Below are positions 18,575-27,839 of a DNA stretch of 40,207 nt, in pieces. Source of the DNA: an uncultured Marinomonas sp. (lineage in GTDB: Bacteria > Pseudomonadota > Gammaproteobacteria > Pseudomonadales > Marinomonadaceae); assembly GCA_947493575.1 (NCBI GenBank), contig CANLRQ010000007.1, positions 1 to 40,207 on the forward strand. Reading direction: 5' to 3'. The notes under the pieces were generated by a model, which worked only from the letters and a program-made list of their open reading frames with translations, was not told the origin of the DNA and ran no database searches. The number at the start of each line of letters is the position of its first letter. Within the stretch, counting starts at the first letter, position 1. A program made the translations under genes and the position numbers.

Positions 18575-20341
18575 TTAGGATGCCAACTCCTGATTTTTAA
18601 TGTCTAAATTTGTCACACTTTCAAGGTTTGTCATTTCCACTTGAGGGCCGTCATTTATTTGAGTCAAAGGGCTGTTTCCTTTAATTAAATCATTCAGGTT
18701 ACCTTGTGGCCCAACAACCCCTAATTCTTGCAAAAGTGAATCAACTAAAGGTGCATTCATTCGGTAACTAAGAGCGGCATTCGTAACTTGATCTGCCATG
18801 TTAGAGCCAGGTGAAGCTTGACCTGAAGCCCCTTGATTAGCATTAGATTGAGTGCCACCAAAGCCTTGTAAGATCTTAATACCATCAATATTTTCTAATG
18901 GTTTCACTGAGTTTTCTACCACTTGTGGCAATACTCGTAAAATAGCTAATGCTTTTTGTAGGTCTATTTGCTCCGCTTTTAGTTTGTTTTCCGCTGTATA
19001 TAAAGCGTCTTTACCTGCGGCTTCTACTGTTAGTACTTTTTCATCTGCATGAGCTTGTAGCACTTTAGCATCCGATGTTGCTTTTGCTTCAGATAAAATA
19101 GCCTCCGCATTCAGTTCAGCAGCCTCCCTATTTGCCTTAGCAGAAGTTGTAATAGAAACCGCTTCTCGTTCGGCCTCTTGCTGAGCCCCAATAACTTCAA
19201 TTTCTTTGCGACGGTTTGCCTCTGCCACTTCACGAGTTGTAATAACAGCTTCTTCTTTCTCTGTTGATATTAGCTCTGCATCTGCTGCATTTGCTCGCGC
19301 CGCTGACTCTTCTTCAGATTTTTGAGCAATCGCAATTTTTTTATCTTGCTCCGAAACTTCTACTGCTTGTTGTTGCTGAATTGCTGCTTGCTCTAAAGAT
19401 TGACGCTTCTTAATTTCGCGTGTTTCTATCGCTTCTGTTTTTTCAATTTCTGCTGATTCAATGGCTTTTTCACTTAGAATTTTTGCAACCTGCTCTTCTC
19501 TACCTTTTTCTTCGCGTTGCACGGCAATTTCTGCTTTCTGTGATTGACGCTGGAATTGAAGTGATTTTTCTTGCTCTAAGCTGGCTTCTTCACTGTACTG
19601 TTTAATTTGTAGTGATTGCTTTTCTGCTTCAAGATTACGTTGCTCTATCAAAATCCGATTCTGTTGTTCTATATCATTGGTTTCTTTACGCTTTTCTTCA
19701 ATGATAGCAGCTAACCTGGCTCTGCCTTCTGCATCAAACGCATTGTTTTCATTAAAGAATTGCAAATCAGTTTGATCAAATCCTGTTAAGGAAACAGACT
19801 CTAGCTCTAGCCCATTCTTTTCTAGATCAGTCGAAACGCTGTTTTGTACTCTTTGTACAAAATCCGCTCTTTTTTCATGCATTTCGGTCATGCTCATTTC
19901 AGCGGCAACAGTCCTTAATACATCAACAAATTTAGACTCCATCAGCACTTTAAGCTCTTCTACTTTTGTTGTTCGAATACCCAATGTCTGAGCCGCCATG
20001 GAAATCCCGCCCGTATCTGGAGATACTCGCAAGTAAAAATCGGCCTTTACATCAACACGCATTCTGTCTCTAGTAATTAACGCATCTGTCTTTGTTTTCT
20101 CCACTTCGATACGTAATGTATTCATACTAACTCGAATGATTTCATGCAAAACGGGAAGGACAATCGCACCGCCATCTTTTACTACTTTTTCTCCTCCAAG
20201 CCCCGTCCTTACAAAGGAAGTCTCCTTCGTCGCTCTTTGGTACAACTTAGTAAATATTATGCCAATGATAATAAGGCTGAGTATAAAAATACCCACAAGA
20301 GTCAATATAAAAATAGATCCTGTATCATTTAAAAATTCCAT
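18575..20341 (-). CDS. yqiK: Flotillin-like SPFH/band-7 protein (YqiK family)
   Basis: The 588-aa product has an N-terminal membrane span at about 9-31 and an SPFH domain that includes VLHEIIRVSMNTLRIEVEKT and TTKVEELKVLMESKF. A long Ala/Glu-rich coiled coil occupies about 220-470. The flotillin C-terminal region around LRVLPQVVENSVKPLENIDGI is followed by a disordered Gly/Ser/Asn linker. Flotillins oligomerise into cage- or raft-like membrane assemblies that organise and protect the membrane. The upstream yqiJ-like and pspA-like genes run in the same direction with short gaps, forming a membrane-stress operon. The E. coli homologue is somewhat shorter. Confidence 0.92.
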   Translation of the reverse strand: MEFLNDTGSIFILTLVGIFILSLIIIGIIFTKLYQRATKETSFVRTGLGGEKVVKDGGAIVLPVLHEIIRVSMNTLRIEVEKTKTDALITRDRMRVDVKADFYLRVSPDTGGISMAAQTLGIRTTKVEELKVLMESKFVDVLRTVAAEMSMTEMHEKRADFVQRVQNSVSTDLEKNGLELESVSLTGFDQTDLQFFNENNAFDAEGRARLAAIIEEKRKETNDIEQQNRILIEQRNLEAEKQSLQIKQYSEEASLEQEKSLQFQRQSQKAEIAVQREEKGREEQVAKILSEKAIESAEIEKTEAIETREIKKRQSLEQAAIQQQQAVEVSEQDKKIAIAQKSEEESAARANAADAELISTEKEEAVITTREVAEANRRKEIEVIGAQQEAEREAVSITTSAKANREAAELNAEAILSEAKATSDAKVLQAHADEKVLTVEAAGKDALYTAENKLKAEQIDLQKALAILRVLPQVVENSVKPLENIDGIKILQGFGGTQSNANQGASGQASPGSNMADQVTNAALSYRMNAPLVDSLLQELGVVGPQGNLNDLIKGNSPLTQINDGPQVEMTNLESVTNLDIKNQELAS

Positions 20342-20363
20342 CGTTTTATGTTCCTTTATTATG

Positions 20364-20993
20364 CTAACGTTTTAAATTAGAGGCTTTCCAGCTTCTGCTT
20401 TCTTTTTGAATTAAAATAACCGCTTGACCTTGTGAGAAGGTCTCATCATCGGTCAATGGCTCAACTAACAAATAGTGCTTTTGTTGAAACGAGTCTAAGT
20501 AACATGCTTCAGCAGGCATACCCACTTTGGCTGTGCCAATGGTTATCGTTGCAACACCACCAACAAAGGTTTCGACAGACAAGGCTGATGATTCATTTTT
20601 TGGTAGTATTTTTTCCAGTTTATTACCGATTACTTGGGTCATTTTGGCTCCAAAAACTAATGCAATAGGAAAAGAAAAAATAAGAGGAAGTAAGTGATTT
20701 AAAACCACTTGGGAAAGGTAGTTAGCTAATAATCCTGCTATAGAAACATTCGACAAAACCAGTACTAACCAGATTAATATAGGGAATTTACCAAAGCACA
20801 TCCAACCAAACGTCTTTGTTAGGATGCCGTCGTGTGCATCTAAATCAACCTCCACAGAGGGTTCACTTTCCAAAAATGAAAGAACACTGACTCCAAATAA
20901 AACGCCTAGGCCTTCTAGCAACGCAATGGCAACAAGTAGCACGATTAACATTAAATAAAGGGTATTTTCATCCATCCATAAAAAATTGATCAT
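20364..20993 (-). CDS. yqiJ: YqiJ-like inner-membrane protein (NfeD/OB-fold partner of flotillin)
   Basis: The start is ATG 20993 (MINFLWMDENTLYLMLIVL) with AAGGAA upstream, giving 209 aa. Three hydrophobic segments are seen, at about 11-35, 70-88 and 95-120. The C-terminal part (GGVATITIGTAKVGMPAEACYLDSFQQKHYLLVEP) is a small beta-barrel of the OB-like type found in YqiJ and NfeD proteins. Such proteins are coded directly before a flotillin and are believed to act with it in the membrane. Spacing to the flotillin start is 22 bp, so co-transcription is near certain. Confidence 0.88.
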   Translation of the reverse strand: MINFLWMDENTLYLMLIVLLVAIALLEGLGVLFGVSVLSFLESEPSVEVDLDAHDGILTKTFGWMCFGKFPILIWLVLVLSNVSIAGLLANYLSQVVLNHLLPLIFSFPIALVFGAKMTQVIGNKLEKILPKNESSALSVETFVGGVATITIGTAKVGMPAEACYLDSFQQKHYLLVEPLTDDETFSQGQAVILIQKESRSWKASNLKR

Positions 20994-21077
20994 CTGTTTA
21001 TTCCTTATTTTCTTTATTAAATGACTCTCTTTTAAGCAACTTAAATTCAAGTAACGTTTTTTCGTATCTAATACGAA

Positions 21078-21719
21078 TTAATCTGAAGTCGTTTTGGTAA
21101 CAATTCCAGCTTCATGCAGTTTGTTTTCTAAATCGGACTCCTTTTCCAGTTCTTCTACGGCTTCCAAACGAGCATCAAAAAACGCTTGTTTATCTTCAAT
21201 ATAAAGAAGGTTTTTTTTAACGGATTCAGCAGTGTTCCTACCTGCAAGCAGGCTTTCTTGGATATTTTGGACCGCATCTGTTGCTTTAAACTGCTGTAAT
21301 TGACGTTCCATGGTGTTAATTTGTAATTCAAGAATCTGTATCTGCTTTGCCATTTCTTGTGCACATTGATAAAAATGTTCAGCTTGCTTTTCTCCCTCTT
21401 TTTTTTCTATTCGTAATGCCTCGATATACTCGGCACCCTCAACAATATAAATCTCATTATCGTTGACTATTGAAGAAGCAAAATTTGTCTCTGCTTTATT
21501 AATTTTTCCAACAAAAGCCGCGATATTAAGATCTGCCTGTCGATGCTTTGCCAATATGAATGCTTCACTGATTTTTGCATCAAGTGATGTTTTTTTTAAA
21601 ATGTCCAATTCATTTTCCAGTAATCGAAAGTCGTCCTTGTCATCATTGTTTTTGGCACCTTCACCAATCTCAGACGCACTGTCTCTTAAGTAATTAAGTA
21701 AATTTGACAATAACTTCAT
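21078..21719 (-). CDS. PspA/IM30-family membrane-protecting protein
   Basis: The start is ATG 21719 (MKLLSNLLNYLRDSASE) with AGGGAA upstream, giving 213 aa. It opens with an amphipathic helix, followed by predicted helices and long coiled coils (DILKKTSLDAKISEAFILAKHRQADLN, then AQEMAKQIQILELQINTMERQLQQF). That is the PspA/IM30/Vipp1 layout, ending in a short acidic tail. Family members are ESCRT-III-like and polymerise on damaged inner membranes. It leads the pspA-yqiJ-yqiK cluster, with 84 bp to yqiJ. No pspF or pspBC lies nearby, so control differs from the E. coli psp operon. Confidence 0.82.
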   Translation of the reverse strand: MKLLSNLLNYLRDSASEIGEGAKNNDDKDDFRLLENELDILKKTSLDAKISEAFILAKHRQADLNIAAFVGKINKAETNFASSIVNDNEIYIVEGAEYIEALRIEKKEGEKQAEHFYQCAQEMAKQIQILELQINTMERQLQQFKATDAVQNIQESLLAGRNTAESVKKNLLYIEDKQAFFDARLEAVEELEKESDLENKLHEAGIVTKTTSD

Positions 21720-21854
21720 ATTTTTCCCTAAACACACTAAAACGATATTCGTTCAGTGAATTCTATCCATTATAAAATTCATAACGATTGAAAACTAAGG
21801 ATAAGCCTTTCTAAAATAAACAATGCGAAAAAACGTAAGAAAACTAGCAGCATA

Positions 21855-21932
21855 GAAACCTTTGCACGAAGGCGAGAACGACGATAAAACGAGTTTGTTT
21901 TTAACAAGCGCAGTAGTCGTTTAAAGGTCTCA
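21855..21932. mobile_element. MITE, TTGAGACC-type family, 78-bp copy
   Basis: It has GAAACCTTTGCACGAA at the left and GTTTAAAGGTCTCA at the right, with the interior ACGATAAAACGAGTTTGTTTTTAACAAGCGCAGTAGTCG. It lies about 135 bp upstream of the PspA-like start, in the gap to xylB, and may contain or displace that operon's promoter. Confidence 0.75.
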
Positions 21933-22270
21933 TATAATATTTCCAGCATCCTTAAATGGTATCCCATCCTTGTTCGAGCGCCTCAAAAAGCTGATTCATC
22001 GAATCAGTTAATGATCCTTTATTATGACGAATAATTCAATGTTGATTCGCCATTGTGCCCACTTCAATATAAAAAAAACGCCACCAGCAAATAAAAAAAA
22101 GTAATACCTCCCCTCAAACTAAGACATTATATTGAAAAAGCATTCACTCAAATAAAAATAATTAGTGGCTCACCTGATCCTTATTACTTAAATGCAAGGT
22201 AATAAACAGATTGGATTGTACTAGTTATTTTCGCTGTGATTTTATTATCCATGATTGTATAGGACTCGTT

Positions 22271-23734
22271 ATGTATTTAGGCATAGACCTTGGAACTTCT
22301 GGAGTCAAGGTCATCTTGTTAACGCAAGATGGTCAGGTAAAAGCAACTCAATCCTCTCCACTATCGGTTTCACGTCCTCAAGAACTTTGGTCCGAACAAG
22401 ATCCAGAAAGTTGGTGGCAAGCAACCGACAATGCCATGTTGGCTTTAGCTAAAGAGCATTCGTTACGCGATGTTAAAGCGGTGGGACTTTCTGGCCAAAT
22501 GCACGGTGCAACTTTGTTAGGCCAACAAAACCAAATACTGAGACCTGCCATGCTTTGGAATGACGGCCGCTCTTATGCCGAATGTAACGCGTTGCAAAAT
22601 CATTGCCCCGAAGCGCAATCCATTACTGGCAATTTGATTATGCCCGGTTTTACCGCACCAAAATTACTCTGGGTTAAACAACATGAACCTGATGTTTTTG
22701 CACAAATACATAAAGTCCTATTACCCAAAGATTATTTACGTTTTCGTATGACAGGGGATTTTGCAACCGATGTTTCAGACGCATCGGGCACTTTGTGGTT
22801 GGATATGGAGCAACGCTGTTGGAGTGAGCGTATGTTGCAAGCGACCGGATTGAGTATCGAACAAATGCCCAAAGTATTCGAAGGTTCAGAAATAACAGGG
22901 GAACTACACAAAGACATCGCCCAACGTTGGAAAATGCCTATTGTCCCGATTGTGGCAGGTGGTGGCGATAACGCGGCCGGTGCCGTAGGAATGGGCATTA
23001 TTAAAGAGCAACAAACTATGCTGTCACTAGGCACTTCTGGTGTCATTTTTTCTGTAAGCGACGGTTTCACAGCCAACCCTGAAGCAGCATTGCACAGCTT
23101 TGGTCACGCCATTCCTAATACATGGCATACAATGTCAGTTATATTAAGCGCTGCCAGTTGCCTTAATTGGGTAGTTAAACTCACTCAATATGCTTCCGTC
23201 GAAATTGCCTTAGCCGCCGTAGAGAATAATCAAAAAAGCAGTAGCTCTGTGATTTTTTTACCCTATTTAAGTGGTGAAAGAACCCCTCACAACGATGCCA
23301 ATGCCAAAGGTGTTTTTTGGGGAATGACTCACGAGACCACCCCTACAGACTTGGTTGCAGCGGTACTTGAAGGCGTTAGCTTTGCTCTCTTAGACGGTTT
23401 GGATGCGGTACGTTCAGCTCAACCAATCAGTGATAGCATTGATGTCATCGGTGGTGGAGCAAAAAGCCAATACTGGTTACAGTTGCTGGCCGATGTTTGC
23501 AATGTACCTATGGCATATCGAGAGGGTGGAGATGTTGGCCCTGCTTTAGGTGCCGCTCGCTTAGCAGCATTAAGCATACAAGGCCGTGGGGGGTCTTACG
23601 ACACGGCATTACACGACATTTGCAGTAAACCTGAGCTAGTAAAAATGTATCAGCCTAATCCTAAGAAAACAGCCCTCTATCTTGATAAAAAAGAACGTTT
23701 TCAATCCCTTTACCAACGAATAAAAGGCCTTTAA
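22271..23734 (+). CDS. xylB: Xylulokinase
   Basis: The start is ATG 22271 (MYLGIDLGTSGVKVILL), preceded by AGGA at 6 nt, giving 487 aa; the frame also opens 20 codons earlier without support. It is a FGGY-family carbohydrate kinase: LGIDLGTSGVK at the start, GLSGQMHGATLL, MLWNDGRS, PKDYLRFRMTG, VAGGGDNAAGAVGMG and a C-terminal ATP motif GGGAKSQYWLQLLADV. It phosphorylates xylulose to xylulose-5-phosphate for the pentose phosphate pathway. The xylR and xylA genes are adjacent. No xylose transporter gene is in the window. Confidence 0.96.
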   Translation: MYLGIDLGTSGVKVILLTQDGQVKATQSSPLSVSRPQELWSEQDPESWWQATDNAMLALAKEHSLRDVKAVGLSGQMHGATLLGQQNQILRPAMLWNDGRSYAECNALQNHCPEAQSITGNLIMPGFTAPKLLWVKQHEPDVFAQIHKVLLPKDYLRFRMTGDFATDVSDASGTLWLDMEQRCWSERMLQATGLSIEQMPKVFEGSEITGELHKDIAQRWKMPIVPIVAGGGDNAAGAVGMGIIKEQQTMLSLGTSGVIFSVSDGFTANPEAALHSFGHAIPNTWHTMSVILSAASCLNWVVKLTQYASVEIALAAVENNQKSSSSVIFLPYLSGERTPHNDANAKGVFWGMTHETTPTDLVAAVLEGVSFALLDGLDAVRSAQPISDSIDVIGGGAKSQYWLQLLADVCNVPMAYREGGDVGPALGAARLAALSIQGRGGSYDTALHDICSKPELVKMYQPNPKKTALYLDKKERFQSLYQRIKGL

Positions 23735-23786
23735 CTAAAAAATTACACTTATTATGAGAATTCAAGCGCCTTAAAAAACCCTTTAT

Positions 23787-23836
23787 AACGACCAAGAAAC
23801 AGCGTAACTCTCGATGTTTTTTTGGTCGTTCTTTTT
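23787..23836 (+). terminator. Rho-independent terminator after xylB
   Basis: AACGACCAAGAAACA pairs with TGTTTTTTTGGTCGTT, allowing G-T pairing, and is followed by CTTTTT. It separates xylB from xylR, which therefore probably has its own promoter. Confidence 0.75.
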
Positions 23837-23946
23837 AAAGGGAAACAGATTCTTATTCTTTGTGCTTGCGTAAGACTCAAAATCCCTTCATGGTAATGGT
23901 AAGAAAAAGACACCTCTAATAATAAAAAACTCAAAATGGTTTCTGT

Positions 23947-25140
23947 ATGTTTGAAAAACGCTATCGACTCAATTTAGTTTTTAATGCCAACAAGGTCTAC
24001 GACAGACAAATTATTGAAGGCATTGGTGAGTATCTACAAGCAGCTCAATGTGATTGGGACATTTATTTTGAAGAGGATTTTCGCTACCGTCTAGAAAGCC
24101 TAAAAAATTGGCAGGGAGACGGTATTATTGCCGATTTTGATAATCCAGAAGTGGAAAATATTTTAAAAGACACTCCTATTCCAATGGTCGCAATTGGTGG
24201 CTCCTATCAACACAAAGAGGATTACCCCCGCCTTCCCTATGTTGCTACCGACAACGCCGCCTTGGTCAAACTGGCCTATGAACACCTAAAGCGCAAAGGG
24301 TTAACGCAATTTGCTTTTTATGGTATGCCCAATAGCGACCACAGCCGTTGGTCAAAAGAAAGAGAACACGCATTTGTCGCACAAGTCCGCTCCGATGGCT
24401 ACCCTTTACATATAAATCGAGGGCTCTGTACCACAGCTGAATCATGGGAAAACGCAAAAGAGAGTTTAGAAAATTGGCTAACAAGTCTACCAAAGCCCAT
24501 TGGCATTATCGCTGTTACCGATTCCCGTGCGCGACATTTACTACAGGCATGTGATCACCTTAATATTTTGGTTCCAGAAGAAACCTCGGTCATAGGTATT
24601 GATAACGAAAGTATGGCGCGTTATTTAAATCGCACCGCTTTATCGTCTGTAACCCAAGGATGCAAGCAGATGGGTTATGAAGCCGCTAAAATATTACATC
24701 GCATGTTATTAGGCTACCCATCTGAAAATACATTAATGTTGGTCGACCCTATTGGTGTAGAGGAAAGACAATCATCGGATTATCGGGCATTACGTGACCC
24801 TTACGTCATTCAAGCCATGCACTACATTCGACATAATGCCTGTCGAGGTATTAAAGTTACCCAAGTGGTGGACAGTGTTGGCATTTCGAGAAGTAACTTA
24901 GAAACACGCTTTATCGAGGAAGTTGGTTGCTCCATGCACGAACAACTTCATATGACAAAGTTCCACCGAGCATGTGAACTGGTGTCTTCAACGAGTTTAG
25001 CTTTTGATGAAATTGCCCGTATCTGCGGCTACCCTTCGGTTCAATACATGTATACGGTCATGAGGAAAAACATTGGCATGACACCGGGAGAGTTTCGAGT
25101 ATCTTCCCGATTGAAAACAGAAAATGGAGACATCAACTAA
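23947..25140 (+). CDS. xylR: Xylose-responsive AraC-family regulator
   Basis: The 397-aa product matches the XylR layout. The N-terminal periplasmic-binding-like sensor starts with RYRLNLVFNANKVYDRQIIEGIGEYLQ and includes IIAVTDSRARHLLQACDHL and VIGIDNESMARYL. A C-terminal AraC helix-turn-helix pair follows (DSVGISRSNLETRFIEEVG and AFDEIARICGYPSVQYMYTVMRKNIGMTPGEFR). It senses D-xylose and activates xyl genes. Convergent xylA ends 90 bp away. Candidate direct-repeat targets upstream of xylA lie at 26689-26731. The ribosome site before ATG 23947 is weak. Confidence 0.95.
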   Translation: MFEKRYRLNLVFNANKVYDRQIIEGIGEYLQAAQCDWDIYFEEDFRYRLESLKNWQGDGIIADFDNPEVENILKDTPIPMVAIGGSYQHKEDYPRLPYVATDNAALVKLAYEHLKRKGLTQFAFYGMPNSDHSRWSKEREHAFVAQVRSDGYPLHINRGLCTTAESWENAKESLENWLTSLPKPIGIIAVTDSRARHLLQACDHLNILVPEETSVIGIDNESMARYLNRTALSSVTQGCKQMGYEAAKILHRMLLGYPSENTLMLVDPIGVEERQSSDYRALRDPYVIQAMHYIRHNACRGIKVTQVVDSVGISRSNLETRFIEEVGCSMHEQLHMTKFHRACELVSSTSLAFDEIARICGYPSVQYMYTVMRKNIGMTPGEFRVSSRLKTENGDIN

Positions 25141-25164
25141 AGAAGGGGCGAGTCCAAAACTGGA

Positions 25165-25221
25165 GGCTAACCTTTAACGATCAGACTAACCCTTAATGAT
25201 TAGCCTAACCCTTGAAGGATA
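25165..25221. repeat. Three imperfect 19-bp tandem repeats between xylR and xylA
   Basis: The units GGCTAACCTTTAACGATCA, GACTAACCCTTAATGATTA and GCCTAACCCTTGAAGGATA follow each other exactly in the 90-bp convergent gap. They do not form a clear hairpin. Function unknown. Confidence 0.75.
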
Positions 25222-25230
25222 ACTCATTTC

Positions 25231-26550
25231 TTAGCGATAAATATAACCATTCACAATATTTTCCAACATCTCCTGCTGACCCGAAACAGGTTGAGGATCA
25301 AGGTTATTATCCAATACATAAGAAGCCAACCCTGCAATTGATTGATTGCCGGCTAGGATATTTTTCCCTAATTCACCATCCCATTTTGCATAGCGCTGAT
25401 CCACATACTTAGCCAAGGTCTCCCCTTCGATCATTTTCACCGCTCGCTCCAATGACAATGCCAAGGTATCCATCGCTCCAATGTGGCCATGAAACAGATC
25501 CTCTAAATGCGTAGATTGACGACGCAATTTGGTATCGAACATATAGCCGCCATTCTGGAAACCACCCGATTTTAGAATCTCATAGGTGACTAACGTGTAC
25601 TCTTCCACACTGGTCGGATATTGGTCTGTATCCCAACCTAATTGTGCGTCCCCTTGATTGGCATCCACAGAACCCAAAATGCCCAATGAACAAGCCGTCG
25701 CTATTTCATGGTGAAAACTGTGTCCTGCCAACGTGGCATGATTTGCTTCAATGTTTACTTTAATTTCGTTTTCAAGCCCAAACTCTTTTAAGAAACCAAA
25801 CACAGTAGCCGTGTCATAATCGTATTGATGCTTTGTTGGTTCTGCTGGTTTTGGTTCAATTAACAAAGTACCTTTAAAACCGATTTTATATTTATGCTCC
25901 ACCACCATTTGCATAAAGCGTCCTAACTGGGCTCGTTCACGCTTTAAATCCGTATTTAATAGCGTCTCATAACCTTCTCGACCACCCCACAATACGTAAT
26001 TCTCCCCTTTAAGAGCATGTGTCGCATTCATTGCATGAAACACCTGAGTCGCAGCGTAGGCAAAGATTTCTGGGTTAGGATTTGACGCCGCCCCAGACAT
26101 AAAACGAGGGTTAGAAAAAACATTTGCCGTGCCCCATAACAGCTTCATGCCTGTTGCTTCTTGTTTCGCCTGTAAAACATCCACCATTTCAGAGAAGTTA
26201 TGAATGTACTCTTTAATAGACTTCCCTTCAGGGCTAACATCCACATCATGAAAGCTATAATAGGAAATGCCCAATTTAGTAAAAAATTCAAACGCCGCAT
26301 CGGCTTTCATTTTTGCCGCCGCCATTTCAGAATCGGCTTTGTACCAAGGTCGTTCAAAAGTGTTTGCTCCAAAGACATCACTTCCTTGCCAACAGAAGTT
26401 ATGCCAATAACACGCCGCCATCCTTAAATGCTCCGCCATGGTTTTGCCCATAACCACCTTATTTGCATCGTAATGCTTAAACGCAAACGGATTCGTAGAA
26501 TCCACACCCTCAAACTTTACAAACGGAACCGTATCAAAAAACTCACTCAT
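25231..26550 (-). CDS. xylA: Xylose isomerase
   Basis: The 439-aa product is a full-length class II xylose isomerase. Catalytic His101 and Asp104 are in [13 protein letters not shown]. Metal ligands lie in [37 protein letters not shown] and [20 protein letters not shown]. It converts D-xylose to D-xylulose, the substrate of XylB. The start has GAGGTG five bases upstream. A MITE sits 39 bp upstream, between the gene and a pair of direct repeats that may be XylR sites, so its expression may be changed. Transcription converges on xylR. Confidence 0.96.
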   Translation of the reverse strand: MSEFFDTVPFVKFEGVDSTNPFAFKHYDANKVVMGKTMAEHLRMAACYWHNFCWQGSDVFGANTFERPWYKADSEMAAAKMKADAAFEFFTKLGISYYSFHDVDVSPEGKSIKEYIHNFSEMVDVLQAKQEATGMKLLWGTANVFSNPRFMSGAASNPNPEIFAYAATQVFHAMNATHALKGENYVLWGGREGYETLLNTDLKRERAQLGRFMQMVVEHKYKIGFKGTLLIEPKPAEPTKHQYDYDTATVFGFLKEFGLENEIKVNIEANHATLAGHSFHHEIATACSLGILGSVDANQGDAQLGWDTDQYPTSVEEYTLVTYEILKSGGFQNGGYMFDTKLRRQSTHLEDLFHGHIGAMDTLALSLERAVKMIEGETLAKYVDQRYAKWDGELGKNILAGNQSIAGLASYVLDNNLDPQPVSGQQEMLENIVNGYIYR

Positions 26551-26588
26551 AACCGCACCTCTAACCTGTTTTTAATTATTGTTTTTAC

Positions 26589-26680
26589 TTGAGACCTTTG
26601 CATGACGTCATGAGCGATGATAAAACGAGTCTGTTTTTAGCAAAGCATTAGCAAGCGTAGTAGCCGTACAAAGGTCTCAC
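26589..26680. mobile_element. MITE, TTGAGACC-type family, copy in the xylA leader
   Basis: It runs from TTGAGACCTTTGCATGA to GTACAAAGGTCTCA, with the usual interior (TCATGAGCGATGATAAAACG, then GCATTAGCAAGCGTAGTAG). It lies 39 bp upstream of the xylA start, so any promoter beyond it must read through the whole element. Confidence 0.8.
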
Positions 26681-26688
26681 TCATAATC

Positions 26689-26731
26689 TTTTTATAGCTA
26701 AACATCATGATTTTTTTACAGCTAGGCATCA
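26689..26731. promoter_or_regulatory. Direct repeats upstream of xylA, candidate XylR half-sites
   Basis: TTTTTATAGCTAAACATCA and TTTTTACAGCTAGGCATCA (16 of 19 identical) are offset by 24 bp. AraC-family activators commonly bind two direct repeats about two helical turns apart. No matching site was found by eye upstream of xylB, which weakens the assignment. Confidence 0.35.
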
Positions 26732-26854
26732 ATTACGAAATTTCACGATCTGGTTATTGATTTTGAAAGGTGCAGAGAAAGGAATGGCGTAGAAAAAAAA
26801 TTGAAGTCACAATCTATCCACTAAACTTTAGAAGCTACTTACTTTTTAAAATAG

Positions 26855-27736
26855 TCACGCTGAAAAGGTATTTTTACAGGCTTCAAAAAAGCATTGATAC
26901 ACTGGCCCTCGTTGGGCACCTTTTTTTGATACTAGGTCTACGGGAGCTGACCAAGGTTTATTATCAAATACCGCATCGATTTTACAAATGCTACCTTCTT
27001 CAATTAAGGGCTGAACAAGTGAAAGTGGAAGATACGCCCAACCGATTTGTTGTTTCACCAATTCTAGAGCACTGTAACTACTGGAGCACCACCAAACACT
27101 GGGGGTAATGCTTATCAGACCTTGAGATTCTTTCTTGCCCTCTCCTCTCACTGCGATTTGACGAAATGGAGCCAATTCGGATTCCGAGGAGACACGCAGT
27201 TTCGATAATGGAAAGTCCACATGACAAACTGCGATGAAATCAACGCCGCCAATGTAGCAGAAGTCCACTTGTTTGTTGGGTTCCACTTCAGCAAACATCA
27301 AACCAATGTCTACATTTTCATTGGCAACTGCGTTAATAATATCTGGGGATGAGAGGGATAAAAGATCCAGCTCGATGTAAGGAAAGACCTGAGAAAGATG
27401 CTTTAGTACTGCGGCGACATTCGGTACGAGTAGCGCATCATCAACCGCAATGGTTAACACGCTCTCTTCGTCTCTCATAATGGATTCAGCAATCTTTTCA
27501 AACTCATAAGATTGAGCTAATAATGATTTTGCCGTCCGAATTAAACGCTCGCCTTCAGGAGTTAATGTGGGCCTACGGGAGGATCGATCAAATAGCTCAA
27601 CGCCTAAGTCAACTTCCAAACTGCTGATTCCATGACTAACAGCCGATTGCACCTTGCCCAATCGTCTGGCGCATGCAGAAAACGACCCTAACTCCGCCGA
27701 TAAAACCAGCATATTTATGTGTTCGAGGCTCAACAT
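26855..27736 (-). CDS. LysR-family transcriptional regulator
   Basis: The 293-aa product has an N-terminal winged helix (LEHINMLVLSAELGSFSACARRLGKVQSAVSHGISSLEVDLGVELFDRSSRRPTLT region, residues 4-57), followed by a LysR substrate domain starting near 93 (LTIAVDDALLVP). It is divergent from the SMR exporter gene, with 103 bp between starts, the usual arrangement for a LysR protein and its target. That gap should hold its operator, though I could not define one. The effector is unknown. Confidence 0.9.
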   Translation of the reverse strand: MLSLEHINMLVLSAELGSFSACARRLGKVQSAVSHGISSLEVDLGVELFDRSSRRPTLTPEGERLIRTAKSLLAQSYEFEKIAESIMRDEESVLTIAVDDALLVPNVAAVLKHLSQVFPYIELDLLSLSSPDIINAVANENVDIGLMFAEVEPNKQVDFCYIGGVDFIAVCHVDFPLSKLRVSSESELAPFRQIAVRGEGKKESQGLISITPSVWWCSSSYSALELVKQQIGWAYLPLSLVQPLIEEGSICKIDAVFDNKPWSAPVDLVSKKGAQRGPVYQCFFEACKNTFSA

Positions 27737-27839
27737 ATGAATTTTTTCGATAGTTATTAACTTTTAATCATCATAATAATTGATACTATGGAATGCAAAT
27801 CTTCTATCCCATTCACCTCCCTTAAGTAAGGAGCCTCGT

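Noticed and set aside
21779..21967. A 62-aa minus-strand frame upstream of the PspA-like gene
   Set aside because: It spans a MITE copy and its terminal repeats; no ribosome site and no conserved composition.
27737..27839. Guanidine riboswitch before the Gdx/SugE-type gene
   Set aside because: The gap is only 103 bp, also serves a divergent LysR gene, and shows none of the conserved guanidine riboswitch motifs I know.
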